Positions 45,701-59,504 of a stretch of DNA of 64,000 bases are shown here, piece by piece. Source of the DNA: Allacma fusca (lineage: Eukaryota; Arthropoda; Collembola; Symphypleona; Sminthuridae); NCBI GenBank assembly GCA_947179485.1, contig OX359245.1, forward strand, positions 74,139,067 to 74,203,066, given 5' to 3'. The notes beneath the pieces are model-generated. The model did not search any database and was not told where the DNA came from. It saw only the letters and a list, made by a program, of their open reading frames with translations. The translations under genes were made by a program, and so were the position numbers. The stretch's first letter is position 1. Every line of letters begins with the position of its first letter.

Positions 45701-46784
45701 AAGTTTTGATGGGGAAAGTTGCGTGGGAATTAAAACCCTGATAAACCCGGGAACACTTTGATAATGAGCTTTGTTTGTGAGATAACGGTCATGTAATTCT
45801 TTACGACATTCACAGAGTTGGAGCAAGTGAAAATTTTACGCCCCAATTCACACCCGTAATTCAGGAGAAAATCAAATTTTACAAAGTTTCCGCAACCAGG
45901 ACGAAAATAATTTCAAAACTTTTCCTTCCTCTATTTTCTCGATAGTTTTAAATCCTCCCTTGCTCAATACCCGTATCCCTTTGAAATTTAATTTACCTCC
46001 GGATTTGGGCAACACGCCTGTCGAATACCAGCCCGCGTTTTGTATTCTCACAGTTAAGCCAATAAAAATTGTGTAAATGCAATTATTGTTCCGAGCAGTT
46101 TCAAAATTATTCGATTCAGCCCAATTTTAAATATTTGCGAGAATTTTAATTGAAATGTTTTCAGAAACTGTCTGGTATTGGAAAGTTTTGTGTGGACGCT
46201 TCTTGGTGAATGGGGTTTTTAGAAAAAATGTATGCATCCAATTTTTGTTAGTGCTTGGAAAATACAGAAAAAAATATTCCAATGATACGCAAAATTTACG
46301 CAAAAAACTGCAAAATTTACACGAAACATTTGAAAAACTTACGCAAGACGTGTGCAAAATGTACGCAAGACTTGTAAAATAATTGGCAAAACGCTACGCA
46401 ACATAACTCAAAATTTAGACAACATTTTCACTAAATTAGGCTAAAATTGGGGGAAATTATGGGTGTAAAATTTGCAAAAAAATTCGATGCATTTTATGCA
46501 GAATGTACGCCAAGTATCTGCAAATTTCCCCCATATTTTTAAAATGATGTGTAAAATGGCATAGTTTTACCTGATACCCAGGAGCCGTTAAAGGCATGGT
46601 TGGAAAAACGGCTTGAGATGATATCGGCAAGAGTGACTTTCCGCCCTTTGACTCGCGGCCCATCATCCGGGGGTGCCAGGAGCACAATGGAAAATAGAAT
46701 CAACCCGCAAACTGCGCAAATCACCAGCAATGCTATCAAAATTCCCTTCCAGTTCCTTTGGCTGGGAGTTGCCGCCACTAATTC
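30789..46784 (-). CDS. DPP10: DPP6/DPP10-like inactive dipeptidyl peptidase, type II membrane protein (first exon missing)
   Basis: Thirteen exons fit in phase: 46784-46571, 45397-45312, 40026-39899, 39740-39526, 38370-38210, 37989-37889, 37810-37687, 37213-36990, 34151-33636, 33481-33287, 31496-31336, 31228-31011 and 30929-30789, totalling 827 aa plus stop. Exon 1 here has NWKGILIALLVICAVCGLIL, the signal anchor, and ADIISSRFSNHAFNGSWVSG. The middle exons form the beta-propeller (SPDRKYILLARDD, THGPYEVTKILAWDQ, CLGPGVPTVTLHG). The end is the alpha/beta-hydrolase domain (DGRGTG, GLPNYSDNF, HGTADTNVHFQ). The nucleophile motif is WGRNYGGY, with Asn (31438-31436) instead of Ser, and the catalytic His position in YADEGND is Asn (30911-30909); the Asp is kept. 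It therefore cannot be a serine peptidase. The family members DPP6/DPP10 are auxiliary subunits of Kv4 potassium channels. The cytoplasmic N-terminal exon with the start codon was not found. Confidence 0.9.
31590..31960. repeat. 23-bp tandem array in a DPP-like intron
   Basis: About 16 copies of a 23-bp unit built on AAATTTACACTAGAAAATTT, between the exons at 31496 and 33287. The central copies are identical. Confidence 0.85.
34180..35470. repeat. Degenerate AACTTGAA-type repeats with 25-bp tandem core
   Basis: In the intron between exons 34151 and 36990. Loosely repeated TTGAACTT/AACTTGAA words fill the stretch. At about 35141-35340 they become a 25-bp tandem built on GACTTTTAAAGTAGAATTTG (starts at 35166, 35191, 35216). 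Confidence 0.7.
36318..40505. repeat. Dispersed TTGACCYRGGTCAA palindromes
   Basis: The 13-14-bp word recurs at 36318-36331, 36459-36471, 36595-36608, 36740-36753, 36881-36894, 37451-37464, 37511-37524 and 40492-40505, always in intronic sequence. Looser relatives lie around 40085, 40220 and 40340. Perfect palindromes TTGACCTAGGTCAA and TTGACCCGGGTCAA occur among them. The surrounding bases share AAATATTGACC-like context, so they may be scraps of one dispersed repeat family. Confidence 0.7.
38640..39065. repeat. 24-bp tandem array in a DPP-like intron
   Basis: A unit built on GCAAATTTTGTGTGCAAATT repeats every 24 bp, most regularly at about 38765-38940 (seven near-identical copies), with degenerate copies on both sides. 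It makes a spurious open frame because 24 is a multiple of 3. Confidence 0.85.
41750..42570. repeat. 43-bp tandem array rich in TGACCT words
   Basis: TGATCTGAACTTGACCTTAA-based units start at 42158, 42201 and 42244 and repeat to about 42560 with a 43-bp period, preceded by diverged copies from about 41750. It lies in the 5.3-kb intron between exons 45312 and 40026. Confidence 0.8.
43200..43760. other. Intronic stretch without recognised exon
   Basis: Non-repetitive sequence between two arrays in the largest visible intron. An open frame at about 43338-43634 has no family resemblance, and the flanking DPP exons join in phase without it. Confidence 0.4.
44040..44345. repeat. 20-bp tandem array (AAGAAACTAGGTCAATATTT)n
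   Basis: About 15 copies in exact 20-bp register. The copies around 44201-44330 are identical. Degenerate copies continue to about 44800. Every unit carries an AGGTCA half-site. Confidence 0.92.
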
Positions 46785-49700
46785 CTGAAACCAGACCAAA
46801 ATTTTAATGTTAAGACATTTTTTACCCCTTTATGCAATTGGTTTTATAATAATTTAAGAAAATAGTACTGGCTTTTAGAATCCTCATTTTGTAATAACTT
46901 TTACAATGTTAGAAAATTTTATGCCCGTAAAAACTTTTTTTTCTGGTTTATTTTTGGGTTTGAAAACAAATTTTTAAAAATTTAAGCACAGAAAAACTAT
47001 TTAAAAAAACGTTTATGCAAGAAAAATGTACGCGTGGCTCGGATTGATCAATTTATAAAAAGGGTGCTTATTGGATCAAATGGGGAAGTGCATCTGGGAG
47101 TGATTTTGCACGTTAGCCATCTGGATCGAGTCTTAAAATTCCACGACAAAAGCCACTTGCTTTTTTCAGGTCCGTCTCCGACGCTCGTTTATTTTAACGC
47201 TTCCCAGTCTCTATTTTTACAACGAACGATCCGCTTAAAGCTCCTTAAAAATCCTGTCAAAATTAGAATTTACTCTAAAATGTCATTTTCTAGGGAAGTG
47301 ATTAAATTTTAATGAGCCCAATTTGTTCCGCGGAAATTGGCCCGTAAAATTGAGCCGTCCTTAAGAAAGTAAGCATCTCGTTATGTAAATTGGGGATAAC
47401 GTAATTGTCGCGTAAAATTTATTACGTGTTTTCAAGCAACTCCATGTCGCATCGGACGGGACTCCGTTCCCCTCTTATGCGTATTTGATTACCCCATAAA
47501 TCGCGTCGCACGCTGGAATTTTCCCTCAACAATTCCGCCCGTATCTTTCCTTTTCCTGTAAAATTTTAAGGACTGATGGAAAAAAGTTCCCCCATTTATT
47601 TCATGCTCTTTCCAACTTTTGTTACCCAGGTATTGGGTAATTTTTAATTTTAAAATTTTATGTGCGCATTTTGTACCTTAAAATTTTTTTGCGGGAAAAG
47701 TAATTTTTTTTAAAGTAAGGAATATTTTATTATTTTCATATTAGGGGTGTGGAAATTCTACTGGAAAATTATTTTGGAGCGGAAAAAACTGGGAAGGTAA
47801 GAGTTGGAAGTGCGGAAGTTGCCAACGAATTTGATGAATTGCGGGCGGAAACAGGAAAAAATTAAGGACTACTGATAGGCGAGTGAAGGATGTGGAGATT
47901 AAACGGAGATTCGATCAAGTCTTGGTAAAATTCAGTATTTTTCCAGTCCATACAAATAAGAGCTTTTTTAAGAAAAATGCTGACCAAACATTTTTTTGCA
48001 CAAATTCCCTAAAAAATTTTGTTCATTTTTTCAGCAGATTTGCAAAAAACGTAAAAACTTTTTTGTATAAAATCTAAAAACAATTGAGGTCTTTTTGAAA
48101 CGTTTTCAAAATAAATTTTTTGCAAGCAATTTACAATTGCGCTTTTTTGTGCTCATATTTTGTTTTTACATTTCAGGCTCAAATTTTTAGAAATGTTGGT
48201 TGTGTTTTCAGTTTCGGGTTAAAACCAAAAAGTTTTAATGTTTTCTTATTTTGTTTTACAAAACATGCGCAATTTTTATTTCAAAATGTGAAATGATTGT
48301 GTAAACATTTTGTGTCCACATATTTTAATGAAAAATATTTAGACATTGATAATCCGCCGGTTAAAATTGGAGTAGGAATGAAGCCCTAATTCGAAATTTT
48401 TGGGCACCGCTTGAAAAGACGCAATCAGTCCTGAATTCCGACGTGCAGGAGTTGCTTCAGGAAGGAAATCCTCTGCGGCTTAAATCCCTGGAACTCAACA
48501 CTTTCTGGAAGCTGAGCTTTAGCACATAAAAGGGCAGGATAATATTTCCTCGTATATTTTTTGCACAAAAATATTTTCCCAACCTCATTAATTATACCCA
48601 GTCGTTTCTTCATTGGAAAAAGTAAATCCATTTGATCTTAGACTTTTTGGTGGGGAAATTTTTAGCCCGCTTTTCTGCTCTTTCAAATGGATTTACGTTA
48701 CTGCCTAAACAAACGTCAACAATTTTAGTGAAATTCTATGCATATTTACGGGCATCGAATTACGTCCACAAAACGGAGTAAATTTAGGGATTTCAAATCT
48801 AAAGTTCATAGAATCGTTTACCGTCTTTTTCGTGTCTTTCCATTTGAAATTAAACCGTTTTCCTCAAAAAATGCTGGCGGAAGATGCTTGAATGCGCAGA
48901 TTTTTTCTGAACCGACCATTTACATTAAGAATTTGTGGCGTACATTCGAAATTTACTGCAGACAATATGCGTAGCTTTGTGTATTTTCTAGTTGCTGAGC
49001 TGCGTCTTCTTTTTGGGCAAAAAAACTGCTGAATAATTTAAACTAGCTGAGGAATTAAAGAACACGAGAAAAAATCTCCACTGCAATGCATTTAGATTTT
49101 TACTGCAGTAGTTCTTATTGGCAGTCGATTTTATGGAAGTGGAATTTTTGCTACGGGACCAGAACCATACGAAAAAGAAACTGGAAAATGTTAAACAATT
49201 TGAGGGCTTTAAATGATAATGGAAATTCGGGCACTAACATTGGCGAAAATATTTTACCGTTCAAATTTTCTACAAAATATTATGTATTGTTAATATTTTG
49301 CTAAAAATTTATAGGCGACAAATGTGTTACTACGAATTTCCGAATGGGAAGAAATTTTACTTCGAATTTTTTTTGTAAAATATTTGCTACACATTTTAGC
49401 CTGGCAATGCATAAATATATGGGCGGCCAAAATTATGGGGCAAATTTGAAAGCCTAAAAATTTTACCTTAAATTTTTGGGAGCAAAATTGCTAAAATTTA
49501 AGTGCGGCAAAATTTAACCCACAAATTCATAGGTTGCAATTATTTGGCCAAAAATTCAAAATTTTGATCAGCATTGATGGTTACAGAAATTTACTGAAAC
49601 CATATTTGGTTTCAAATTATTTCAGAAATCTTAGGTGAGAAAATTTTAAAATTGTCTTTTAAAATTCTCGGAAGAATCTAAGCGGAATTGGGAAATCATT

Positions 49701-51480
49701 AATAAACCATATGTTCTGCATGTATTTAAATAGGAAATCCGCATTTGAATGCGAAAGCAGACGGTTGCCCTAATGTTTTCGATATGAGGGATTAGACGAG
49801 ACTCCGTAATTATTTCCTTCCCAAAGCTTCCTCCTGTCCCGGAATAATTCATGTTACGTATAAGAAACCATGTGGAAATAAGCAGGAGCCCATAAAGTGT
49901 CACAAACTTTCCGCCACATTACCATCCCGCACTTGCCCCAATGATGAGCAAATTTCAGCCCAATTCAGCCTCAACTGTCATAAGGCTCGTCAAATACACA
50001 TACAACCTCTGCCCTTTAATTTCCCAACCAAATATATCCTCATTTTGTCAGAGGCAAATCCCTCCGAATAGGGACGCACATATGTGGCGTCATATTTGAT
50101 TAACAAATTTTACGGGTGCCCGCTTCCCTCAAACAAATTGTTTTCACAGGGCATTAAATTTTCCTTTCAAATTTCTCGAATTTTCTTTCCAGTAAAGACA
50201 TTAAAATTTATGTAAAATTTTGTGAAACAGTCTACAGAAAATATTAGTCCCATTGCTTAATTTAACGTGTTATCATTTTCATCACATTTTTTGCACAGAT
50301 ATTTCATTTGCTAGTCTAATTTGAATTTAAAGTCGAAATACGGAAAGAATTAGAAGTATTTTCGATTATAAAGTTAAGATTATTAAATACACTTTTTAAA
50401 TGCAAAATTAAGGATAACATTTTAATCGGATTTTAAAATACTAAATTAAGGGCAAAATTGTATTCAAATTTTCATATACGAATTTAAGGGTAAAATTTTA
50501 AATGTAAATTTTAAAAACAAAATCCGAGCTAAAATTTTAACTACATTTTTAAAAACGAAATAAGGGGTAAAAGTGTATTAAATTTTCAGATGCAAAATTA
50601 GGGGTAAAATGTTAAGCAAAGTTTGCAAATGTGAAATGTTATGTAAAATTTTAACCAATGTTTTAAATACGAAACTAAGAGTAATATTTTATTTAAATTT
50701 TCATATACGAAATTACGGGAAAATTTTTAACCAAATTGTCAAAAATGTAATTAGATGTCAAATCTTAATCAAATACGGAAATTTCTAGGTTTTTTCAAGA
50801 AAAAACTTAAAACGAAACCGAATTGTGGGACATTTCCAAAATTTGCGAACATTTTTTGAAATTTGCAGATTTTGTTACATTTTTAAACTAAAATGGATAC
50901 AGAATTGCGGGCTGTGCGTGGATGGAGATAAAACGGACGGAAAAAGGAACGCTAAAAGGAATGTCATCATTTCCAGTGTTACTTGGGAATTTTTCCCCAG
51001 AGATTTTTTCTTTGCGGTTTGGAGGAAAAACTGACGAAAGGCGTGTGCCAAGGAGAAGATTTTGCGAGAGAATAGTTTCCCTCGGATTTGTGAAGCAACA
51101 GTTGCATCTCCATCAACATGTTTTCTGTTTTCTCTCCCTTTTCACCTTCCCCACGTCCCTGACGTCTGTTTTCACGGAAAGTGGGATAGAAAAACAATTT
51201 GACTCTAGTTTGTTGTTTCTATGGTCACATGCTTTTTCTCTTTTCCCTCAGCCCGCTTTGTACTATTTCCCTTATGGGTTGAAAACCTCTATACATTCTT
51301 GTATGTACGCTTGGGCTGGGAAGCTGAATGTTTCCCGTCCCTTTCATTATCATTAGCTTCCAGCTGCAGTCAACTTGGGAAGCGAGGAAAAACTTTTATG
51401 ACTTCGCAACTTCCTCTGTTTGTCTATTCCTCCAATTCCAGAACTCCTCTCAATGCGCTCTGTCTCCAGCCTCCCGTTTA
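46785..51480. other. Probable 5' intron of the DPP-like gene, no exon recognised
   Basis: AT-rich DNA upstream of the signal-anchor exon. That exon starts in phase 0 after a TTTCAG acceptor, so an upstream coding exon must exist. None with a start codon and phase-0 donor could be identified here. Open frames are short and random-looking. Confidence 0.4.
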
Positions 51481-51489
51481 ATTACAGGG

Positions 51490-51680
51490 GGTCCGCAAAA
51501 TTTTACCCAAATTTTACCACTAAAATTTTACCCAAATTTTGCCTCTAAAATTTTACCCAAATTGTGCCTCTAAATTTTACCCAAATTATACCTACAAAAT
51601 TTTACCCAAATTATACCTACAAAATTTTACCCAAATTATACCTCCAAAATTTTGCCCAAATTATACCTCTAAAATTTTGT
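51490..51680. repeat. About 25-bp tandem array
   Basis: Seven to eight copies of a unit built on AAATTATACCTACAAAATTT, with slightly variable length. Confidence 0.75.
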
Positions 51681-54600
51681 TTCAGGCATTTTTTTTCGCA
51701 TACCTTCGTAAAATCCTTAGCCGTAGCCAAAGAGTACTGTCGAGCTCTGCTCTGATTTTTTCGATCACCACTTGCCATGACGTTGGGATAGAAAATCAGA
51801 CATGGGAAGTTTTCAAGATATTTATTTTTCACTGTGACACAAAATTTGGGGAAAAAATTTCACCAAAATTTTAACCACCAAAATGTTTCACGCACTTGAC
51901 AATTACTTGAAATCACTTGACAGGCACAATCTCCAAAAGTGGTTTTTTAAAGAAAGCACTCGTTTCAATATTTTAATGTATTTTGAGAGCAATAAAACTC
52001 CCAGGATTTTCAAACCACTTGGGTTCATAAACTCAGAGAAATTTTCATTGCCGGAGTTAAGAGGAGCAGTAAAAAAAGCAATAATTCACTGAGGAACAGA
52101 TGCTGTCTTTAAATTTAGGGGCCTTTGTAGCACTGGGAAGTGTAATTTCCTCCTAAAATCTCCCGCGTTTGTTTTCCTTCTCATTTATTTTATTGGGGCT
52201 GTTGAGTGAGTTAAATTGCACATAACGTTCTGTAAGTAAGGTGATTTTTGTCTTGTAAAACTTTCATACGATTAAAACTCGTCTCAAATTATTCAGTTTA
52301 TTGAAATGTCTCTGAATTTTAAATGGGGGATTCAATGCAAATTTGTGTTTTCAAATTTTTTAAACTTTGCGAAAATATTTTACCGCAGGTTTCTTTTTAT
52401 TCCTTAAATAACTTCGTTGATTTAATTTTTAAAGTTTTATATAGCACGTACGTGCACAATATTTCGGGGAATTTTCGAATATTTTTTTCGAATATAATTA
52501 AGCTTCCTCAAACGTCTGATCTTATAAGTGATTTATTAAATCAGAAATTTAAGAACGAAAATCTGACGCTGATTCAAATTAAGATCTGGAGTATTCTCGC
52601 GCTTTGGGAATAAAATTTTGATGTGATGATTTATATAGATGACTACAAGTTAAGGGCGTTTGACAGTTTTGCTTATAATTTTAGAAGAATTAAAATTTCC
52701 CGAAAAATTTCAGAGTTTTGATATTTGACGTAAAATTTCAAATTTGTGTCTGCACTTGTAGGATTAAGGAAATTAATGCCTAAAATTTTAAGGGTACTGA
52801 ATGTTTTGACCAAAATTTTAAGGGCTGTGAAATTTGTGACTACAGTTTTAGAGAAATTCAAAATCTTGCCCGAAACTTTAGGGGAAATAATAAATATGTT
52901 AGTGTCTTTTTATTTCTGCTTAAACTTTAGTGGTTTTTAAAATTTGCGTTTACAATTTTAGTGGTATGGAAATATTAAGCATGAAATCGTAGGAGTTTTG
53001 AAATTAGTGGCTAAAATTAGCGTGTAAAATTTTGTGCGTATTAAACGTTGTTCCTAAAAAAATTTCAGGGTTTTAAGATGTAGTGTAAATTCTGAGGGAA
53101 TATTTAAATTAATGCAAATCAAATTCTCCAGAGTTTTGTATTTTACGGGGTAAAATTTAAGTGTGTAAAATATGGCACTGAAATTTGTTGCACTTTAAAT
53201 GTAGATTTAATGTTTTGGTAAAATAAATTTGGAAGGGGAGAATTGAGGGCTGAAGGAAATGGAGAAAGTTGAGAAAACGGATGGGGAATTGTGGCATGGG
53301 AAAAAATTTCCATGCGGTTTCCAAGGCAATGTTTTTGACTGCGAGGAGCTGCACGGTTCATGTGTGAATGAGGATTGTGGGCTTTCTCATCACCTCCTCG
53401 TCCTCAAATACGAGCAACAGATCCCGGGCAGGGCTCTGCTCCGAAAAGTCCTCAAGGAAACGGAGCGACTAGAACTCAAGCTCCATTCCCAACAAATTTC
53501 TTTCCCTCGTATCTTTCCTCTACATCTCTTCAAGCACCTTGTTCCCTGTAGGAATAGTCAGCGAGAGGGAGAGAGAGAGAACAAGAAGAGATAGAGAGAC
53601 GACGGAGAGAAAAGACGCCACTTCAACATCTGCTCAAACTCCATCGACTCTCAATCAAACGGGCTTTCGCGTCGTAAAACTCTCCACACTCTAAAAATGG
53701 AAACATTTCCACATGCAAAAATCCAAAGGCATCACAATTCTCCCAACCTTATCTTTCCCAACCTTTGATTTTTCTTTGGGTTTACGCAGGAAAAATTTCC
53801 CCGACGAACCGCTTCTTTTCAGGTTGCGGGTTTGTTCCAGGTCTGTAAAATTTTCAAGCGTAAAACCCAATTCGTTCCGAGCACCAGGAATTTTGGGCAA
53901 ATGGAAAATTTTGGCAAAACATTAAATTTTTTGAATTTGCCCGTATTTGCGCAAAATATAAATTTTGATCAAATTTCCATAAATTACGAATTTTAGACAA
54001 GTATAATCAAAACATTTTTATTCTCAGAAATAGAATTTTGTCAAAATTCAAAATTTCCCAAAAACTGTAAAATGTTTTCAAAATTGAACAAAATGTCTAA
54101 ATTTTGATCCATCATTGAAATAATGGAAAGGAAATTGCGGGCGAAAAAAGTAGAAGCTTCCATTTTTTTTAAATTTTAATAAGTTTCTATTTTTTCTTCA
54201 AAACATGAGCAAATTTGATTTAATTGGACAATTTTACTTTATTTTTTTTGCACATTTTAATTTGTTTCGTAATACTTGTATTTTTTTAAAATTTGGTCTA
54301 ATCGATATCAAAACAAAATTTTTACCACTTGTGAGGTACATGTACAATTTTGGTAAATGGTTGTTTAAAAGCAACTTGGCAATTTTAATTTTGTTTATTT
54401 TTTTTTAAAGTGCACAAGTGACAAATAAAATATTTGGAAAGTTTTTAAAATTTGATCAAACATGGATAAAAAAATACCAAAATATTAAATGGATCTTGTA
54501 ATAACAAAAAATGGATATTGTGTTTTGGGATCAAAAACTGGAAATTTAGCCCAAAAATTTTTTTACGATGGATATTTCATTAATACACAAAATTCAATTT

Positions 54601-55740
54601 CCCAGAAACGGGGTAGAGTTGAAAAAAAAAAGTTCCCAACAAATGAAGATATAAATTGCGTAAATTCATTTTGACAAAGGGAAAGTCCCTGGCTCTGAGA
54701 AACCCAGATCGATTGAGCATTCCATTGATATTTAAATTTCAATCAGCCTCAGAACTTAAGCATTGGATGCCAAACACACACGCAGTTCATTTCCCATCCG
54801 AACCCGAAAGGCGGAACAAAAACCCATGTAAAATTTATGGCTTCAGGGAGGCCAATTTACAAGGAAAGGAACAAACAAAATATTTATTTCCCAATTCACC
54901 CACTCAAAGCCGACTTTCCCCAAGAATTCATTTGCATTTCTCCGAATCCTCAAACTTTAATTTACAAAATTGCGAAAATAATAAGTTTTTTTTTGGGTTT
55001 CCGAGAATTGTTTGAAATTGGGGTTAAAAACCCATTCTCTACAATTTTTTGCTCTGATTTGAAAATTAAATTTACGGACTTTCACCATATTTTTTGACAG
55101 CTGAAATCTCCGGAAACATCAGGTTTTGCAATTTAAAAAAATTAAATCAAAACCTGCCAACTGTGGAATTTTGTCCGTAAAATAAATGAACAATTTATTC
55201 ATACAAATTAAGGTCAATAGTCTGAAACAAAATTTCCTATTCTAAGCCCTTATTAAGCCGGCGTAAGCCAGGGCATTAACGTGTAACGGGCTTTCAATGT
55301 GCGGGTGTAAAATATGGGAGGGATTTGGAACGCGCCAGGAATTAATCCAACCCATAATTTTTTATAAAATCCAATATTTTTTTTTTCCAAAAATGCTGCC
55401 CCAACTTGGTGAAAAAAACAACAATTTTTAAATTTATGTAAAAAATCTACAATAGTGAAACAGGTGAAAATTTTTAATCGCATGCAAAAACAATTTTGCA
55501 TAAAAATTTGTTTGAAAAATGAAGTGCTGTACTTTCTTAATCTTTTTATGGGAAATATTTTAGCGAATTTGGGTTAATATAAGCTAAATTAATTTTGTTG
55601 GCAATTGTTACAACTTTAGGTGCAAATTTTAGGAGGAAAATATCAAATAAGAATACTAGGTAAATTTTTGAAACAAGCCTTTTGGGGCAAGATGTAGAGG
55701 TAAATGCTTATTGTCAAATTTTAGTTGTAAATTAATAGGT
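51681..55740. other. No gene recognised
   Basis: AT-rich sequence, probably still intron or upstream DNA of the DPP-like gene. It includes GAGA-rich DNA at about 53561-53600. No supportable exon. Confidence 0.4.
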
Positions 55741-55744
55741 GAAA

Positions 55745-56080
55745 ATTTTAGTAGAAACTCTGAGGACAAAATTTTTGTGGGAAAATTCGAATACAAAATT
55801 TTCGGATAAAATTTGAGGACAAATTTTTTGTGGGACAATTCGAATACAAAATTTTCGGATAAAATTTGAGGACAAATTTTTTGTGGGACAATTCGAATAC
55901 AAAATTTACAGATAAAATTTGGGGACAAAATTTTGATGGGAAAATTCAAAAACAAAATTTTCGGATAAAATTTGGGGACAAAATTGTTGTGAGAAAACTC
56001 AAATACAAAATTTTCGAATAAAATTTGAGGACAAAATTTTTGTGGGAAGATTCGAATACAAAAGTTTCGGATATAATTAT
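55745..56080. repeat. 53-bp tandem array
   Basis: About six copies of a 53-bp unit. TTCGGAT recurs at 55801 and 55854 and onward. Copies are about 85-95% alike by eye. Confidence 0.8.
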
Positions 56081-57479
56081 AAGTCAAAATTTTCTTGATA
56101 AAATTTTAGTTCAAAATTTATGTGATAAAATTTGGAGGGAAAATTTTCGTGATAAAATTTGAGGGCAAAATTTTCGTGATAAACCTTTAGGGCAATTTTC
56201 GTGGGAAAACCTGAGGACTAATTTTGAGCAAAACATTTTAAGGGAAAGGTTTATGGAAACCTTGGTATACAATATTTGAAGTCAAAACTGTGCGCTGAAA
56301 TTGATTTTGGGTTCAAATTTTGAACGCGTTTAACGAAACAATGTTTTTTGTGCATTTATTTTGGAATATCATAAATATAATATCGTAAAATATTTTTGAA
56401 TGAAAACGATGTAATACACGCGAGATCTAACGGAACTGATTGGAACTCCAACTACTGTAGAGTCTTCGAATCTGAAAAAAAATATCCAGAGGGAGCATTT
56501 TAGACCGCCGGGAGAAGTAAACTTTAATTTTTATTACTGTTTTTTAGCAAAACTTACATTTTTGTCAACAAATGTTTGTACATGTTTTGCAATTTTTATA
56601 TCAAAATCAATAAATTTATTTTCGCCCACTTGAAGCAATGTTTAAAATTAAAATTAAAACAATTATTTATTCAATATTTTAGGAACAATTTTGTTTGTTA
56701 ATATTTATTTTTTAAACTGTTATTTGAAATTTTCTGCAAATTTTAGAAACTGAGATTATTTATTTTGAAAATATTTTTATATTTCAAAAACATGAAAATT
56801 CATGATTATTTGTAATTATTTTTCGTTTAATTTGTGAAGAAGAATAATTTTAAGTTTTTGCAAAACGTGCCAGGAGTTTATGTTTAGAATTTAAAAGTTA
56901 AGTTTTTTGAAGGAGAACAAAAATAAGGTTGCTTAAATTCGACTTATTATTGAACCCGATTTTGTTAAAATATTTGGAAATATATGAAATGAAGTTTGTG
57001 AGAAAAGATGGGTTTTGACTTTTTGCGTTGTAAGGGTTTTAATGGAATAAGAAGAGGTTTGTAGATTTGGGGTAATTGGATGGGAAATTTTAAAAGGCTG
57101 GAGGGACTACAAGCGCTGTCGGAATTTTGACGTTTGAAAGCATTGAGGTACATATGTAGAGTGTGGGTGAGTGTGTGCGTTTGTGTGTGAGGAAGTGTAT
57201 GTGGAGATGTCAGCTGTGGAGAAATTAATTGTGACGAGAGTTGGCTCGAGTCCATTTATTATTGATTCGGGCTTTTCCCTTCCTTCAACTTTCCCTTCTC
57301 AACTTTAACCTTTCTGTTTTCCTTTCCCTTTCAATTATCTCTATTTTATAGGACTTTTGTTCCTTTCCGACTTCATTTGGACCACAACTTTGGGGTGATC
57401 AAATCAATTCAAAATGATGCTACTTTTCTACTTTGAGCACCTTTTCTTGAGTGGAAAACTACAAAATATTTGAGGTATG

Positions 57480-58220
57480 ATTTTGAGCTTTAAGATTTAT
57501 ATTGAGTTCGTACTTTTAACATATCGCGAGGTTGAGTTCAGAGTCATATCAAGTTTATTCAAATTTCATATTTTGAGTTCACACTTCGAGATCGAGTTTT
57601 GAATAAAGCTGTGAAGATTTTAGTTGAAGTTTTGAGTTAAAGCTTCAAGTTAAATTGGGTTCGAATTTGAATTGATGCTTCGAGTTGAATCTTTCAATTG
57701 AAGCGAGCTCAAATTTTGAAGCTGAGTTTAAGTTATGAGTTGAGTTTCATGTACCAAATTGGATTTCAAGTTTTGAGTTCAAAATTTATGTTCTGAGTTT
57801 AAGTTTCGAATTCACATTTTGACATTCTGAGTTCGAGTTTCATAATCAAGGTTCAAGTTCAATGTTCAAGCTCAAGTTTCAAATTCAAGTTTCAAGTTTA
57901 TTTTGCAAGTTTAAGTTTCAAACTGAAGTTTCAAGTTCAAGTTTCAAACTGAAGTTTCAAGTTCAAGTTTCAAACTGAAGTTTCAAGTTCAAGTTTCAAA
58001 CTGAAGTTTCAAGTTCAAGTTTCAAACTGAAGTTTCAAGTTCAAGTTTCAAACTGAAGTTTCAAGTTCAAGTTTCACGTTCAAGTTTTAAGTTGAAGTTC
58101 GAATTTCAAGTTTCAAGTTTAACTTTTGACGTTATGAGTTCAAGTTTCAAGTTTAAGTTTTGACGTTATGAGTTCAAGTTTCAAGTTTAAGTTTTGACGT
58201 TATGAGTTCAAGTTTCAAGT
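57480..58220. repeat. AAGTTTCAAGTT-type repeats with 26-bp and 33-bp tandem cores
   Basis: Six copies of a 26-bp unit with AAACTGAAG at 57920, 57946, 57972 and onward to about 58075. These are followed by three 33-bp copies containing TTTTGACGTTATGAGTTC (about 58120-58215). Degenerate relatives surround them. Confidence 0.82.
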
Positions 58221-59500
58221 TCAGCCAAGCTTAGCAGTTTTCACTTGAAGTGGCGGCTCGTTTGACTTTTATTTCGTCTTATCAGTTCAAGTTAGACTTC
58301 AAGTTTTCTGTTTCAACGCAAGTGGGTGCTGATTTGAGTTTGGTTTCATTTTTTCAGTTCAAATTAGGGTTCAAGTGTTGGGATTAAATTTTGTTTTGGT
58401 TTAAATTTTAAGTTCAAGCTCAAGTTTAGATTTTAATTTTGAGCAGATTCTTAAGTCTTCGGTTCAAGTATACATTTGGATTTTCAGCAGGAGTTCAACC
58501 ATTAAGTGAATGTAACACTTAAAGTTTATAAGAAAGTTCAAGTTTCACGATGAAGTAAAAGTTCAATTTGTAATACGGGCTCAAATATAAACTCTTTGGA
58601 ACTTCAAGTTTCACGTTAAGTAAGTTTAATTTTGAGTTTAAATTAATGTTCAAGTGTAACTGCACGTGTCAATTTAAATTTTGAGCGTTGCTCAAATTTC
58701 CTCTAGACTTAAGCTTAGTTAAAGTTTATGTTGAATTCTAGACGATACCCAAAGCCTAATTGTTTTATATGGGTCAAGGTCAAGTACAGGTCAGATTTGG
58801 GTTTGACACTATCCAAGTAAAATTCAATCGTGTTTCAAAGTCAGTCTCTGGTTCAGAGAATGACAGTCACATGTTTGTAGAAATGAGACATATATTTTGG
58901 GACGGATACTGTCTGAAGTGATTAAAAATAACATGTTCCTCTTTCATTTTATATTTTGATAGTGCTGTCTGAATTAGTTGTGAAAGAAGAAGATGACAAA
59001 TGTGGGTTGGAAACATGATGTCATAAATCACTTGCATAAGTTTCCAGGGATCACCTAGTTTTAGCGCCAAGAATTCACACATTGAACTTTCCTCTAAACT
59101 TTCACTCTGTTTCTGCTTTTCTCACCCATAAATTCTGGTCAGGTTTTAGTAGGGATACGTTTGACTGTAAATCATACTTCTAGTTATTATTGTTACGTCT
59201 GTGCTTTAGTTTTTGAAAGTTTCGAACCGGGAATACCAACTTTCAAAAATTTCAAAATTTTTGTTGATTCTGGAAGATTTGTTATCGATTTCACGACTCA
59301 GTTGTTTTTACCAAATAAATTCGAATATTCGTTTCTGCAATATTTTCTTTACACTTTACGTAACGCTTCCCACAAAATTTGCCTAAATTTTCTACAAAAT
59401 ACACTTGAAATTGAGACACAATACACTTAAATCTTCTGCAAAATTTTTGCTTCTAATTATAATTTAGTTTTGGAAACTTCGGCAATTTTTCGAAAAGTTT
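58221..59500. other. No gene recognised
   Basis: AT-rich sequence between tandem arrays. Degenerate GTTCAAGTTT words fade out by about 58700. Confidence 0.35.
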
Positions 59501-59504
59501 GAAT